Shown here one piece after another: positions 8,862 to 16,525 of a stretch of 64,000 nt of DNA (positions are counted from its first letter, which is position 1; each line of letters opens with the position of its first letter). The stretch comes from Lachnospiraceae bacterium (lineage in GTDB: Bacteria > Bacillota > Clostridia > Lachnospirales > Lachnospiraceae). The notes beneath the pieces are model-generated. The model was not told where the DNA came from and ran no database searches. It saw only the letters and a program-made list of their open reading frames with translations. Location of the stretch: contig JAAVZU010000047.1 of assembly GCA_022791815.1 (NCBI GenBank), forward strand, positions 18,832-82,831, written 5' to 3'. A program made the position numbers and the translations under genes.

Positions 8862-11483
8862 TTATTCCATTCCACTAAATACGATCCCATGTGCATTATC
8901 TTCATTTTCTTCTATAAATCCCTTTATTCCTGTACATAAATCCCATGTCGGCTTGCGTTCAACCGATTTATTGTTCTGATTTTCTCCCAAATTACCTTTG
9001 AGAGTTTCTTGATGAGAATTTGAAGAATCATTATCATCTATATAATCGGAATACAAGTTGTTTGCAACACTTTTTGATGGTTCCTTTACTAAATCTTTAA
9101 CAAACTCCTCTTTTATATCAGAAATCAATAATTGCTTTTTATATTCCTTATTAATCTGAGTTATATTTTTATTTACATTATGAACACGTTTATATTCTTT
9201 TAAAACATTCTGTGCCTCTCTATTAGCTTGATTAGCCAACTTTTTTGCCTCTTTAGCTGTACTTTTATTTGCCGCATTGGCGTTTCTATACTCTGCCTGT
9301 GCATGTCTTAATTTTTCTCTTGCAACTCTTGCATCATTATATATGTCTGCTGCTTCTTTGGATTGATGGTATTTGTTACCTTTAAATAAACTTTCATCTC
9401 CAACTTTAAAAATTTTTTTTAATATTATTGGTGAATTATCATCTAATTTACTTACTATTTTTTTTACCACTCCATTTTTAACAACAGTAATCCCCTCTCC
9501 TATTCCTGACATTCCTAAACTAAATAATAATTGTGATGACAACCTTTCATTCCAGCCTTTTCCAAGAATTAGGTTTTCTCCTACTGTTGTAATTGCTGTG
9601 GAAACAAAATCCGTTCCTGTACGTACTATTGCCCCTCCAGATATAAAACTTGTACTTGCTGCAACTACAGATTGAAAAAGTCCATCCACAAAATACTGCT
9701 GCCAACTATATTCTTTTACGCTCCCCTGTTCCTCTTTTGCCATATTATAAACAGCAAATCCACCTGCTACAACTCCTGCAATGGCAGCCCCTACAATCGC
9801 AACAGGAGCTGCTGCAAAGCAAAATCCAGCAATCAAACATACTCCTGCAGTTCCTAAAACTACACCACCTATTCCTATTACAAATTTTTTCCAAGGAAAC
9901 TCCTTCTCAATAATTTTAGGAGCATCCATAATACGAGGATATTTACAACATGCCAACATTGTAACTTTAGTCTCTTTACCCGAAAGATTAAAAGCATCAT
10001 AATTAATATTAAAATATGCTTTGGAAGGCATCCCAGAAGCTTCCAGTGCCAACAAAAGTGCTGATAACACAGGACTAAAATTGTTGCACACCGTTCCCAC
10101 AGACATTGCCTGTGCTAACATTAAATTTTTTTGTGCCTGCATCTCTTCATTTAAAGAAAACATTCCATAAGCAGACATGGTAATTACTCTGGCATTTTTG
10201 AACTCAATTTTCTCCTTCGCATTTATTTTTATAAATCCTTTTGTTTGAAATCGAATAGCTTTATCATCAATTAGCTTTAACATTGCAAAAGGGTCTTTAT
10301 CCGATGTAGAGAAATACAACTGATCCATATCTAAATCCATAACCTTATTATGTTCTGTTGTAAATCGTTTGTTTTGAGTATTTTCCATCTTAGGGCTAGT
10401 TGTACCATTTTTCCGTATACAGTTAATCACCATTGCACTACTTTCTTGATTATCTGGAAAATAAAGAGAAACTTCACTTCCACTTTTAGGCATAACATAA
10501 GAAAAATTTCCAGTTTCTGGTTTCCAATCATAAGGATATGCATGACTGTTATCATGTGCATCATCCTCTAAATGTAAGTCAAGTTTTAATGTTTCATTAT
10601 TAGTTTCTAATACTGTTCCAATAATGGTATGACCTATAAAATGATCATTATAAATTTCATTTACAAGGAAATAATCTTTGTATACCAATAAATAGTGATA
10701 ACGTACACATTCTTCAAATATCCTAATTTCTTTTTCATAGACATACATCTTTTTCCCTTTAAAATCAACAGTTTCACCCAATTTAAATGCCTTTGCAGAG
10801 ACCACTTTATAATATAGATAGTCAGTTGTTCTTTTTCCCTTTTTAGTTCCTCCGTCTTTTGTAAATTTATCAGAAAAGCCAACTTGATAAATCTCTTTTT
10901 CTATAACCTCATTCTTGTCAATATCTGGTTTTCCCACATGAATAAGAGGCTTTTCCTGTTCCATATCCACAATCATGCAACTATTTGACATACTTGCCAT
11001 CCTCTGTACAAATGTCCAATTTGTTTCATTAAATTGGATTACTGGCATTCCAATCGCATAGCTGGATCTTTCATTCCACTTTAGAACTCCTTGACCATTT
11101 TCTTCTATTACACAAGAAATTACATCTTGGTATGTACAAGATACATTTTGAAAAGAACGATTTTTTATTTGCTGATCCATTAGAATACTAGCTGCATACA
11201 ATTCTAAAAAAACAAACCTCTCTCCCGTTTCCTGTTCTTTTATAATTACCTCATGTACATATCCACAAAAAACAACCTTTTCATTTTTTCCTTTTCTAAA
11301 CAATATCTTTATTAGATTACTATCTATATCCCGTTTAAATTTTTCTATATCCATGCAGACTTCCATCATATATTTTACTTTTGCAATTGGATGACTATTT
11401 GGCTTTTGCACAATATTCAAATCTAGTATCTTGCTGACACCATATACATTATGTAAATATATATCCCCAATCGTATACTCCAT
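8862..11483 (-). CDS. VgrG-like spike with C-terminal extension (candidate effector)
   Basis: 873 aa with the start at 11483, because AAGGAGAATGATT fits that ATG rather than the one at 11489. Residues 1-300 resemble the gp27-like part of VgrG (RSFQNVSCTYQDVISC, then QFNETNWTFVQRMAS). An OB-fold region with EVSLYFPDNQESSAMVINCI and a gp5-like beta region follow to about residue 480. From about residue 535 a Gly/Ala-rich hydrophobic stretch (FVIGIGGVVLGTAGVCLIAG, AAIAGVVAGG) appears. It is followed by a coiled basic region and an acidic end with no known toxin motif. This layout is typical of a spike-linked, possibly membrane-active toxin. The spike identity is solid; the toxin call is inference. 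Confidence 0.8.
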   Translation of the reverse strand: MEYTIGDIYLHNVYGVSKILDLNIVQKPNSHPIAKVKYMMEVCMDIEKFKRDIDSNLIKILFRKGKNEKVVFCGYVHEVIIKEQETGERFVFLELYAASILMDQQIKNRSFQNVSCTYQDVISCVIEENGQGVLKWNERSSYAIGMPVIQFNETNWTFVQRMASMSNSCMIVDMEQEKPLIHVGKPDIDKNEVIEKEIYQVGFSDKFTKDGGTKKGKRTTDYLYYKVVSAKAFKLGETVDFKGKKMYVYEKEIRIFEECVRYHYLLVYKDYFLVNEIYNDHFIGHTIIGTVLETNNETLKLDLHLEDDAHDNSHAYPYDWKPETGNFSYVMPKSGSEVSLYFPDNQESSAMVINCIRKNGTTSPKMENTQNKRFTTEHNKVMDLDMDQLYFSTSDKDPFAMLKLIDDKAIRFQTKGFIKINAKEKIEFKNARVITMSAYGMFSLNEEMQAQKNLMLAQAMSVGTVCNNFSPVLSALLLALEASGMPSKAYFNINYDAFNLSGKETKVTMLACCKYPRIMDAPKIIEKEFPWKKFVIGIGGVVLGTAGVCLIAGFCFAAAPVAIVGAAIAGVVAGGFAVYNMAKEEQGSVKEYSWQQYFVDGLFQSVVAASTSFISGGAIVRTGTDFVSTAITTVGENLILGKGWNERLSSQLLFSLGMSGIGEGITVVKNGVVKKIVSKLDDNSPIILKKIFKVGDESLFKGNKYHQSKEAADIYNDARVAREKLRHAQAEYRNANAANKSTAKEAKKLANQANREAQNVLKEYKRVHNVNKNITQINKEYKKQLLISDIKEEFVKDLVKEPSKSVANNLYSDYIDDNDSSNSHQETLKGNLGENQNNKSVERKPTWDLCTGIKGFIEENEDNAHGIVFSGME

Positions 11484-11540
11484 AATCATTCTCCTTGTTC
11501 ATTGTAATAACTGCAAAATAGATATGTCTATTTACTATTT

Positions 11541-12266
11541 CTACTCATCTTTACTTCCATCATATTCTAATCCACTCAACTGTTCACTTACTACAGTAAT
11601 GACTCCCCCATGTTTACACCTTAAATAAGACTTTGTTGTCACAAACTGTTCTTCTCCTTTACTTCCATGCCCATTAAATAAAGAAATCGTCTCTTTTTTT
11701 GTGTTTTCCCATTTTTTTAATGTTATAGAGGGACAACATTTATTTCCAGTCTCTGTTTCTTTTGATTCTTCTTCTCCCTCTTCCGTTTCCTTTATTAATA
11801 TAATTTCTTCAATCTTTTGCTCTGCTTCAAAGCAACCACTATGCTCCCAAGGTTCTGTATCTTGTGCAGCATGCAAATTAATTTTTTTCTTTTCATCAAC
11901 ATTGTTAGAATCTGTATTCGTATCTTGAGTAACAGAAGATTCGGAAGAAGGTTCTGCGGAATCTGGATTATCAGGAGTTTTTGTTGTTTCAATGGCGGAT
12001 TTCACTTTTGACAGGTCTGCCAGACTAGCTGTTGTTGCATTGATCAATGATTCATTATTCGTCAAAAGTTTGCAAATTCCAAAATAGCAAATATTCTTAT
12101 CATCTCCTACTTCGCAATCTTGACAAGTAACATAGGGATGTCCATCATATTGGTCCGCTGCAACAATTCTCATTCCATGATCCTTTGGAATATTTAACCT
12201 TCTTGTATGGGTACCCTCACTACATTTTAGTCTAACTCCTCTTGTTAAATAATAATTTTCATTCAT
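11541..12266 (-). CDS. DUF4280 PAAR-like spike-tip protein
   Basis: 241 aa. The N-terminal TRGVRLKCSEGTHTRRLNIP and the C-terminal SYLRCKHGGVITVVSEQ are the two halves of a DUF4280/PAAR-like fold. The middle (about residues 90-190) is an acidic Ser/Thr/Asp-rich linker, apparently inserted. Cys pairs CQDCEVGDDKNICYFGIC and NKCCP may bind metal at the tip. PAAR-like proteins cap the VgrG spike and can carry cargo. The gene lies between the two spikes, as expected. The start at 12266 (MNENYY) is chosen because GGGAGTGAAAGTT precedes it; the ATG at 12281 lacks a site. Confidence 0.75.
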   Translation of the reverse strand: MNENYYLTRGVRLKCSEGTHTRRLNIPKDHGMRIVAADQYDGHPYVTCQDCEVGDDKNICYFGICKLLTNNESLINATTASLADLSKVKSAIETTKTPDNPDSAEPSSESSVTQDTNTDSNNVDEKKKINLHAAQDTEPWEHSGCFEAEQKIEEIILIKETEEGEEESKETETGNKCCPSITLKKWENTKKETISLFNGHGSKGEEQFVTTKSYLRCKHGGVITVVSEQLSGLEYDGSKDE

Positions 12267-12287
12267 AACTTTCACTCCCATTCTATT

Positions 12288-12824
12288 TTATTTACACGAA
12301 TCAACAATCGTAACTTCCGTTAAGCCATCCTGCAATATTTCTCGCCTCAATAACATTTCTACCAAATCCAATCGCATTACCACATAACTTTGCAATTTCC
12401 CCTGTAAACGGAAAATTGCCCTTTCTCCAACACTGTCCCGCTTAAGTATTAATTCTTTATTTATGCACCATTCCGCTTTCGATCCTACAAGCTTTTTGTC
12501 TACCATAATCTCAAATAATTTAGGCACATAGTATAATGGCATCTTTGCATTGACATTACTTCCATTTAAAATAATCGTTTTCCATTCCAGATTTGGTTCA
12601 AATTTTTCTAACAATTCCTTCAACATATTGCTAACCATAAACACAGGTTCTGTTAACATATCAGGACAAAAAATATCACCTGATTTTACTCTCATAATCA
12701 CCTTTTCATCTTTTGGAAATACCATAGGGTCAAACAACTTCTGAAATTTAATACGTTCTTCCCATTTTTTCAATCTTGGAACTTTTAAATCTGTATATGA
12801 TAATTCAACTGCAAAAAATTTCAT
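12288..12824 (-). CDS. CIS-cluster protein, weakly Imm11/DUF1629-like
   Basis: 178 aa, soluble. The pattern 'PVFMVSNMLKELLEKFEPN' followed late by 'LDLVEMLLRRE' recalls DUF1629/Imm11-type proteins, in which a conserved F-V-S-x-K-x-K helix precedes a bound-ligand fold. The resemblance is weak. It starts immediately after the stop at 12825 and lies before the DUF4280 gene. It could be a spike/tip adaptor or chaperone rather than an immunity protein. Confidence 0.45.
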   Translation of the reverse strand: MKFFAVELSYTDLKVPRLKKWEERIKFQKLFDPMVFPKDEKVIMRVKSGDIFCPDMLTEPVFMVSNMLKELLEKFEPNLEWKTIILNGSNVNAKMPLYYVPKLFEIMVDKKLVGSKAEWCINKELILKRDSVGERAIFRLQGKLQSYVVMRLDLVEMLLRREILQDGLTEVTIVDSCK

Positions 12825-13412
12825 CTAACTATCCTCACTTCCTAAATCAAGTATTACTTCTAATTCACCATATAATTCGCCAAATGTAATTTTAAAATTA
12901 TCGGTTAAAAGCAATTTTGTTTCAATTAAACTATCTACTATCTTTTCAATTCTTCTTTGTAAGAATAGCTTCCATAAAGTAGCATAGAGATACCCATAAT
13001 TCAATAAAATCCCTCTTAATAGTGTTTGTGAACAATCAAGACATTGTTGCTTAATTTTTTTCTCCACCTTCTTTTTCCCTTCTACATATTGATTAAAAAT
13101 AAAATATGGTTTCCAGTATTCTGATACACTTTTATCACTAAAATACATATTTTCTCCATAGAAAGCCACATACATTACATAACTTTCGGTCACAATACTA
13201 CTTCTTAAGAAGAAGAAAGAAAGATATGCTATTTCCTCTTCTTCAGAATAATCCATCTTCCACTTATTAGATAATTTCTCTATTTCATAATATATTTCTT
13301 TCTCAATATCTTTTTGATTTTTATGAAAATATACATCTATGTCTTCCATATCTTGATTAAATTGTTGATATATAATTTCTGAAATCTGTTCTATTAATCT
13401 TTCCTCTTCCAT
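12825..13412 (-). CDS. hypothetical CIS-cluster protein
   Basis: 195 aa, almost all helical, acidic N-terminal half (MEEERLIEQISEIIYQ), basic middle (KKKVEKKIKQQCLDC). No known family. It lies between the small spike (13423-14880) and the 178-aa protein with 10-nt and 0-nt gaps, which argues that it is made together with the spike complex. It shows no gp25 (EPR) motif, so I do not call it TssE. A spike chaperone/adaptor is one possibility. Confidence 0.5.
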   Translation of the reverse strand: MEEERLIEQISEIIYQQFNQDMEDIDVYFHKNQKDIEKEIYYEIEKLSNKWKMDYSEEEEIAYLSFFFLRSSIVTESYVMYVAFYGENMYFSDKSVSEYWKPYFIFNQYVEGKKKVEKKIKQQCLDCSQTLLRGILLNYGYLYATLWKLFLQRRIEKIVDSLIETKLLLTDNFKITFGELYGELEVILDLGSEDS

Positions 13413-13422
13413 AATACCCCCA

Positions 13423-14880
13423 TCATTCTTCCTGCAATTTCAATTTTGCCCCTTTTAAATAAACATTTTCATGCAACTTGAATTTTACATTTTCACCCTG
13501 CTCCATTGTAATATCCTCTTTTGCATTCATTATAATTTTCTCAGTTGTGCTATGTATCTCAATAAAATTCATGGCTTTAAATTGAATTGATTTCGTGCTC
13601 TCAATAATAATTCCTTCTGAATCACTTAATGTAATACTTCCAACTGCCGGATTCGTAATAACCAGCTCTGTCGGACTAAATAAAATTTCTTTTCCTGCTG
13701 GATTCGTAAATGTTTTATAGTCTGGATCTGTTCTTGGATCTGGATAACCATTATTATTTGTTCTACCGCTGGATACTTCCAAATGTACGGAACTAATCGC
13801 ATAGGCATCTTCTTCTTTTTCAGAAGGAAAATACAATCGTATATCATCACCACTCTCTGGCATACAATACCAACCTGTACCATCTGGCGAAGAATATACG
13901 GTAGAATATGCAAATAATTTCTTTCCATGATCAGAATATGGTTGGTCCACATTTAGCTTTAAATCTATTAAATCTCTTTCTGCATGCAATACTTTCCCGA
14001 CTAAAGATGCACCAATTAATTTTTTATTATAGATAGTCATTTTTTTAAATCCAGTTGCTGTACGAAGTTCATAATGATTAATCAGTTCTTGTCCATCTAA
14101 TTCTGCAAAATTTGCATAAACATACAATGTCTTAGAATTTAGATTAACACAATCTCCAATTTCTAAAATTTCACGACTTGAGAAATAGTAACTAAAACTA
14201 TCTTCTGGTTTGATATTCTTAGCAAGTGAAGACTTTCCTTTCATTATTTTTTGATATTCTGTGCTTCTCTTCTTTATTTTATAATTATAAAAACTGTCTG
14301 GTTTTTCATGTATACGCCTATTTTTTATATTTAATCCCCAAAAATATTTACATCCGTTTCTATCAAAAGAAGGTCTGATAAATGTGTTATTTCTCGATGC
14401 CATCCGCTTGGCAAACTCCCAGTCGGTTTCTTTATACTGAGCTATAAGATTGCCTATTGCCTTATTCCCATCTTCATAAAAAATACTGGCTGCACCAATA
14501 TCTCTGTTTAATCCCTCATTGCTTTTTATAATATCCTGATATGTCATTCCTACATTTTGAAATGTTCTTGTTCGTAAACTTAAATCCATCTGTTTAGTCC
14601 CTGTACTTAATTCAAGAGTTAAAACTTTTACTGTATTACAATCAATTTCCATATTCTCTATATATCCTACAAAAATCACATTACTTTCACCTGAAAATTC
14701 TTTTGCAACAACAGTAAGATATTCTTGCTTTTCTGCATAAGAAATACAAATATCCTCCATTGCATTTTCAATAATACCTACTATTTTTGCCTTTCCATGT
14801 TCGTTCACTTTCTTTTCAATTTTACATTCTGTAATTGAAATAAAGTCCACTTCTTTCACTCTAATATAATCAGCTTTCAT
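13423..14880 (-). CDS. VgrG-like spike without extension
   Basis: 485 aa. This is the second VgrG-like protein of the cluster. Early beta-rich gp27-like half: RTFQNVGMTYQDIIKS, then IAQYKETDWEFAKRMASRNN, motifs shared with spike 8862-11483. The OB-like part has DDIRLYFPSEKEEDAYAISS. The C-terminus (about 400-485) is a repetitive beta segment (ITLSDSEGIIIEST, FIEIHSTTEKIIMNAKEDIT) like the gp5 beta-helix, and ends without a toxin domain. I infer that it is the structural spike or forms heterotrimers with the longer one. The preceding gap of 108 nt (14881-14988) holds no gene. Confidence 0.85.
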   Translation of the reverse strand: MKADYIRVKEVDFISITECKIEKKVNEHGKAKIVGIIENAMEDICISYAEKQEYLTVVAKEFSGESNVIFVGYIENMEIDCNTVKVLTLELSTGTKQMDLSLRTRTFQNVGMTYQDIIKSNEGLNRDIGAASIFYEDGNKAIGNLIAQYKETDWEFAKRMASRNNTFIRPSFDRNGCKYFWGLNIKNRRIHEKPDSFYNYKIKKRSTEYQKIMKGKSSLAKNIKPEDSFSYYFSSREILEIGDCVNLNSKTLYVYANFAELDGQELINHYELRTATGFKKMTIYNKKLIGASLVGKVLHAERDLIDLKLNVDQPYSDHGKKLFAYSTVYSSPDGTGWYCMPESGDDIRLYFPSEKEEDAYAISSVHLEVSSGRTNNNGYPDPRTDPDYKTFTNPAGKEILFSPTELVITNPAVGSITLSDSEGIIIESTKSIQFKAMNFIEIHSTTEKIIMNAKEDITMEQGENVKFKLHENVYLKGAKLKLQEE

Positions 14881-14988
14881 TATTTTTATATGGTGTTATT
14901 CACATAATACACACCATTTTTCTCCTTTCTCTTACATTTATTTTGTTATTTATCAATTTACATTTGTTTGTCTTTCACCATAATCTCA

Positions 14989-15552
14989 TTATAATATGCA
15001 AATAGAACGCATTACGTCTTTTGCTACTAGTTTCCAGTTTTCCTTATCTTTTAAGTAACAATTAAAAATCCCATGTAAAACAGCCTCTTTTAAGTCTAAA
15101 TAATAATAAAAATTATACATATCAGAATCAATTCCAAAGCTCTTAAAATCAAACCAAGATACCTCAGAATTATCAATTACTTCATTCCCTTCCTCAAAAA
15201 ATTGAAAAGCAGGATTAAGTTTCTTCAGTATTCCTTTTATGTATCTGGCTGTTATTTTGGGCGTTTTCATTTCTGATGCATAAGGAAGAATATTAAATGT
15301 AAAATCCATTCCCTCTTGCATATTAGTTTTTATAATGGGAGGGCGATTAATATTGGGATATTTTATATTTCTCAAGTTCTCTGGCATATCTACAAACACT
15401 TCTGGTAACATTACTTGTACCTTTTTATCAAATAATTCATGTTTGTTAAAATGATATATATTTTCTTTAATATTGTATCCTTCCTCAATACTTCCACTTG
15501 TTCCCTTTTTATGCATATTTAATAATTCTACAATTCTTTCATCATGATTCAT
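14989..15552 (-). CDS. hypothetical CIS-cluster protein
   Basis: 187 aa. The central part VQVMLPEVFVDMPENL followed by PNINRPPIIKTNM and MDFTFNILPYA is beta-rich. The C-terminus is helical and aromatic. I do not recognise a family. The pattern 'lP..f..mp......kyp...rp' resembles DUF1795/DcrB-like proteins, some of which are T6SS adaptor chaperones, but I would not name it. AAGGAAGG precedes the ATG at 15552. Conservation beside the spike suggests an adaptor or baseplate role. Confidence 0.5.
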   Translation of the reverse strand: MNHDERIVELLNMHKKGTSGSIEEGYNIKENIYHFNKHELFDKKVQVMLPEVFVDMPENLRNIKYPNINRPPIIKTNMQEGMDFTFNILPYASEMKTPKITARYIKGILKKLNPAFQFFEEGNEVIDNSEVSWFDFKSFGIDSDMYNFYYYLDLKEAVLHGIFNCYLKDKENWKLVAKDVMRSICIL

Positions 15553-15578
15553 CGTTGTACCTTCCTTCCTATGGTTCT

Positions 15579-16358
15579 TTAATCCACCAACATCCTTCTA
15601 GTTCCACCTTGCATCATTCCCCCTCTATTTCCGCCTCTTTTCGTATCATCCACAATAACAGCAAGATAATGATGCAGTTGTTTTTGTGACAGTTTTCCCC
15701 GTTCTGCATTTGGTACACGACAACGGACATATTGTTCTATCACTTCCTTTTGTATCGTTTCCTGCTGCATGCAATGCATAACAAAAGAAACGTCAAAAGC
15801 ATCTGTTAATTTAAACTTCATCATCTCCTGCCCAAAACGATACGTAATTTCTGAAGACAAGGTTGTACTTCCAATTCCAGCAAAAGGTGTTAAAATAATA
15901 TTGATTGTATTATGCAGGGTTGCCATATCTCTTAAGTCTTGGTAATCCTTTCTTAAGACAGCACCTTCTTTTAAAATAAAGCGGCATAACTCCATTTCAT
16001 TTTCTTCTACTTTTCCATCTTGTTTTAATAGAAACTGAGTCGTGTATGTAATATCATTAATATTGTCTGCTTGTTCCTCAAAATGAACCACAAGAATCTG
16101 TTCTATCCCCAAAGGTTCACAGGGAATCTGTTCTTTTGTTGTATGATAATAGATAATTCCATTATGTTTTATCAAACCTGGCTCCACAACAATTGTGGTA
16201 TCTTCCACTATCTGAATCCCTGTTCCACACAAAATACCATCTGAATATTTTTGATAGAGCAAATGTACTAGATTTCTAGGATAATTTTTTATATTCTCCA
16301 GCATTTCTGCTTTTAATATCATATCTCTTTCAAACTTAGGACAACTTTCAATAAACAT
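15579..16358 (-). CDS. predicted baseplate/adaptor protein of the CIS
   Basis: 259 aa from the ATG at 16358 (MFIESCPKFERDMILKAEM), behind AGAGAGG; the longer frame to 16442 runs into a hairpin and is rejected. Residues 35-70 (SDGILCGTGIQIVEDTTIVV, then PGLIKHNGIIYYH) form a beta segment like those at the N-termini of baseplate/TssK-type and tail-fibre adaptor proteins. The C-terminus is Gly/Arg-rich (KRGGNRGGMMQGGTRR), perhaps RNA- or partner-binding. Assignment to the baseplate is an inference from this pattern and the position between the Hsp70-like gene and the spikes. Confidence 0.5.
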   Translation of the reverse strand: MFIESCPKFERDMILKAEMLENIKNYPRNLVHLLYQKYSDGILCGTGIQIVEDTTIVVEPGLIKHNGIIYYHTTKEQIPCEPLGIEQILVVHFEEQADNINDITYTTQFLLKQDGKVEENEMELCRFILKEGAVLRKDYQDLRDMATLHNTINIILTPFAGIGSTTLSSEITYRFGQEMMKFKLTDAFDVSFVMHCMQQETIQKEVIEQYVRCRVPNAERGKLSQKQLHHYLAVIVDDTKRGGNRGGMMQGGTRRMLVD

Positions 16359-16374
16359 AAAATCCTCTCTTTCT

Positions 16375-16502
16375 GTTACTGGACACAAGAAACCTGTGTC
16401 CAGTAACGATTTTGCCCCATTTTGAATGCATCTTCGATGCATGGGGGCAAAATCCCATATAATTTATTCTATGACACATAGCTTGACAGCAGGTGTCAAG
16501 CT
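16375..16502 (-). repeat. three consecutive perfect hairpins in the Hsp70-like/adaptor gap
   Basis: Three palindromes follow each other. Hairpin 1: 16375-16387 pairs with 16395-16407 (13 bp, GTTACTGGACACA). Hairpin 2: 16408-16418 pairs with 16444-16454 (11 bp, GATTTTGCCCC), with an inner ATGCAT/ATGCAT stem. Hairpin 3: 16480-16488 pairs with 16494-16502 (9 bp, AGCTTGACA). None has a T-run typical of an intrinsic terminator. Hairpin 1 ends just before the ribosome site of the 15579-16358 gene, so these may be mRNA-processing or stabilising structures, or a dispersed palindromic element. Confidence 0.8.
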
Positions 16503-16525
16503 TGTGAGTGAATATTAACCTCTTT

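Noticed and set aside
12288..12824. Firm call as an Imm11 immunity protein
   Set aside because: The pattern match is weak and the gene sits in the core block, where adaptors are equally likely; kept as a hint only.
16359..16442. N-terminal extension of the 15579 gene (MHRRCIQNGAKSLL)
   Set aside because: It reads through two hairpins and has no ribosome site; the ATG at 16358 has AGAGAGG.
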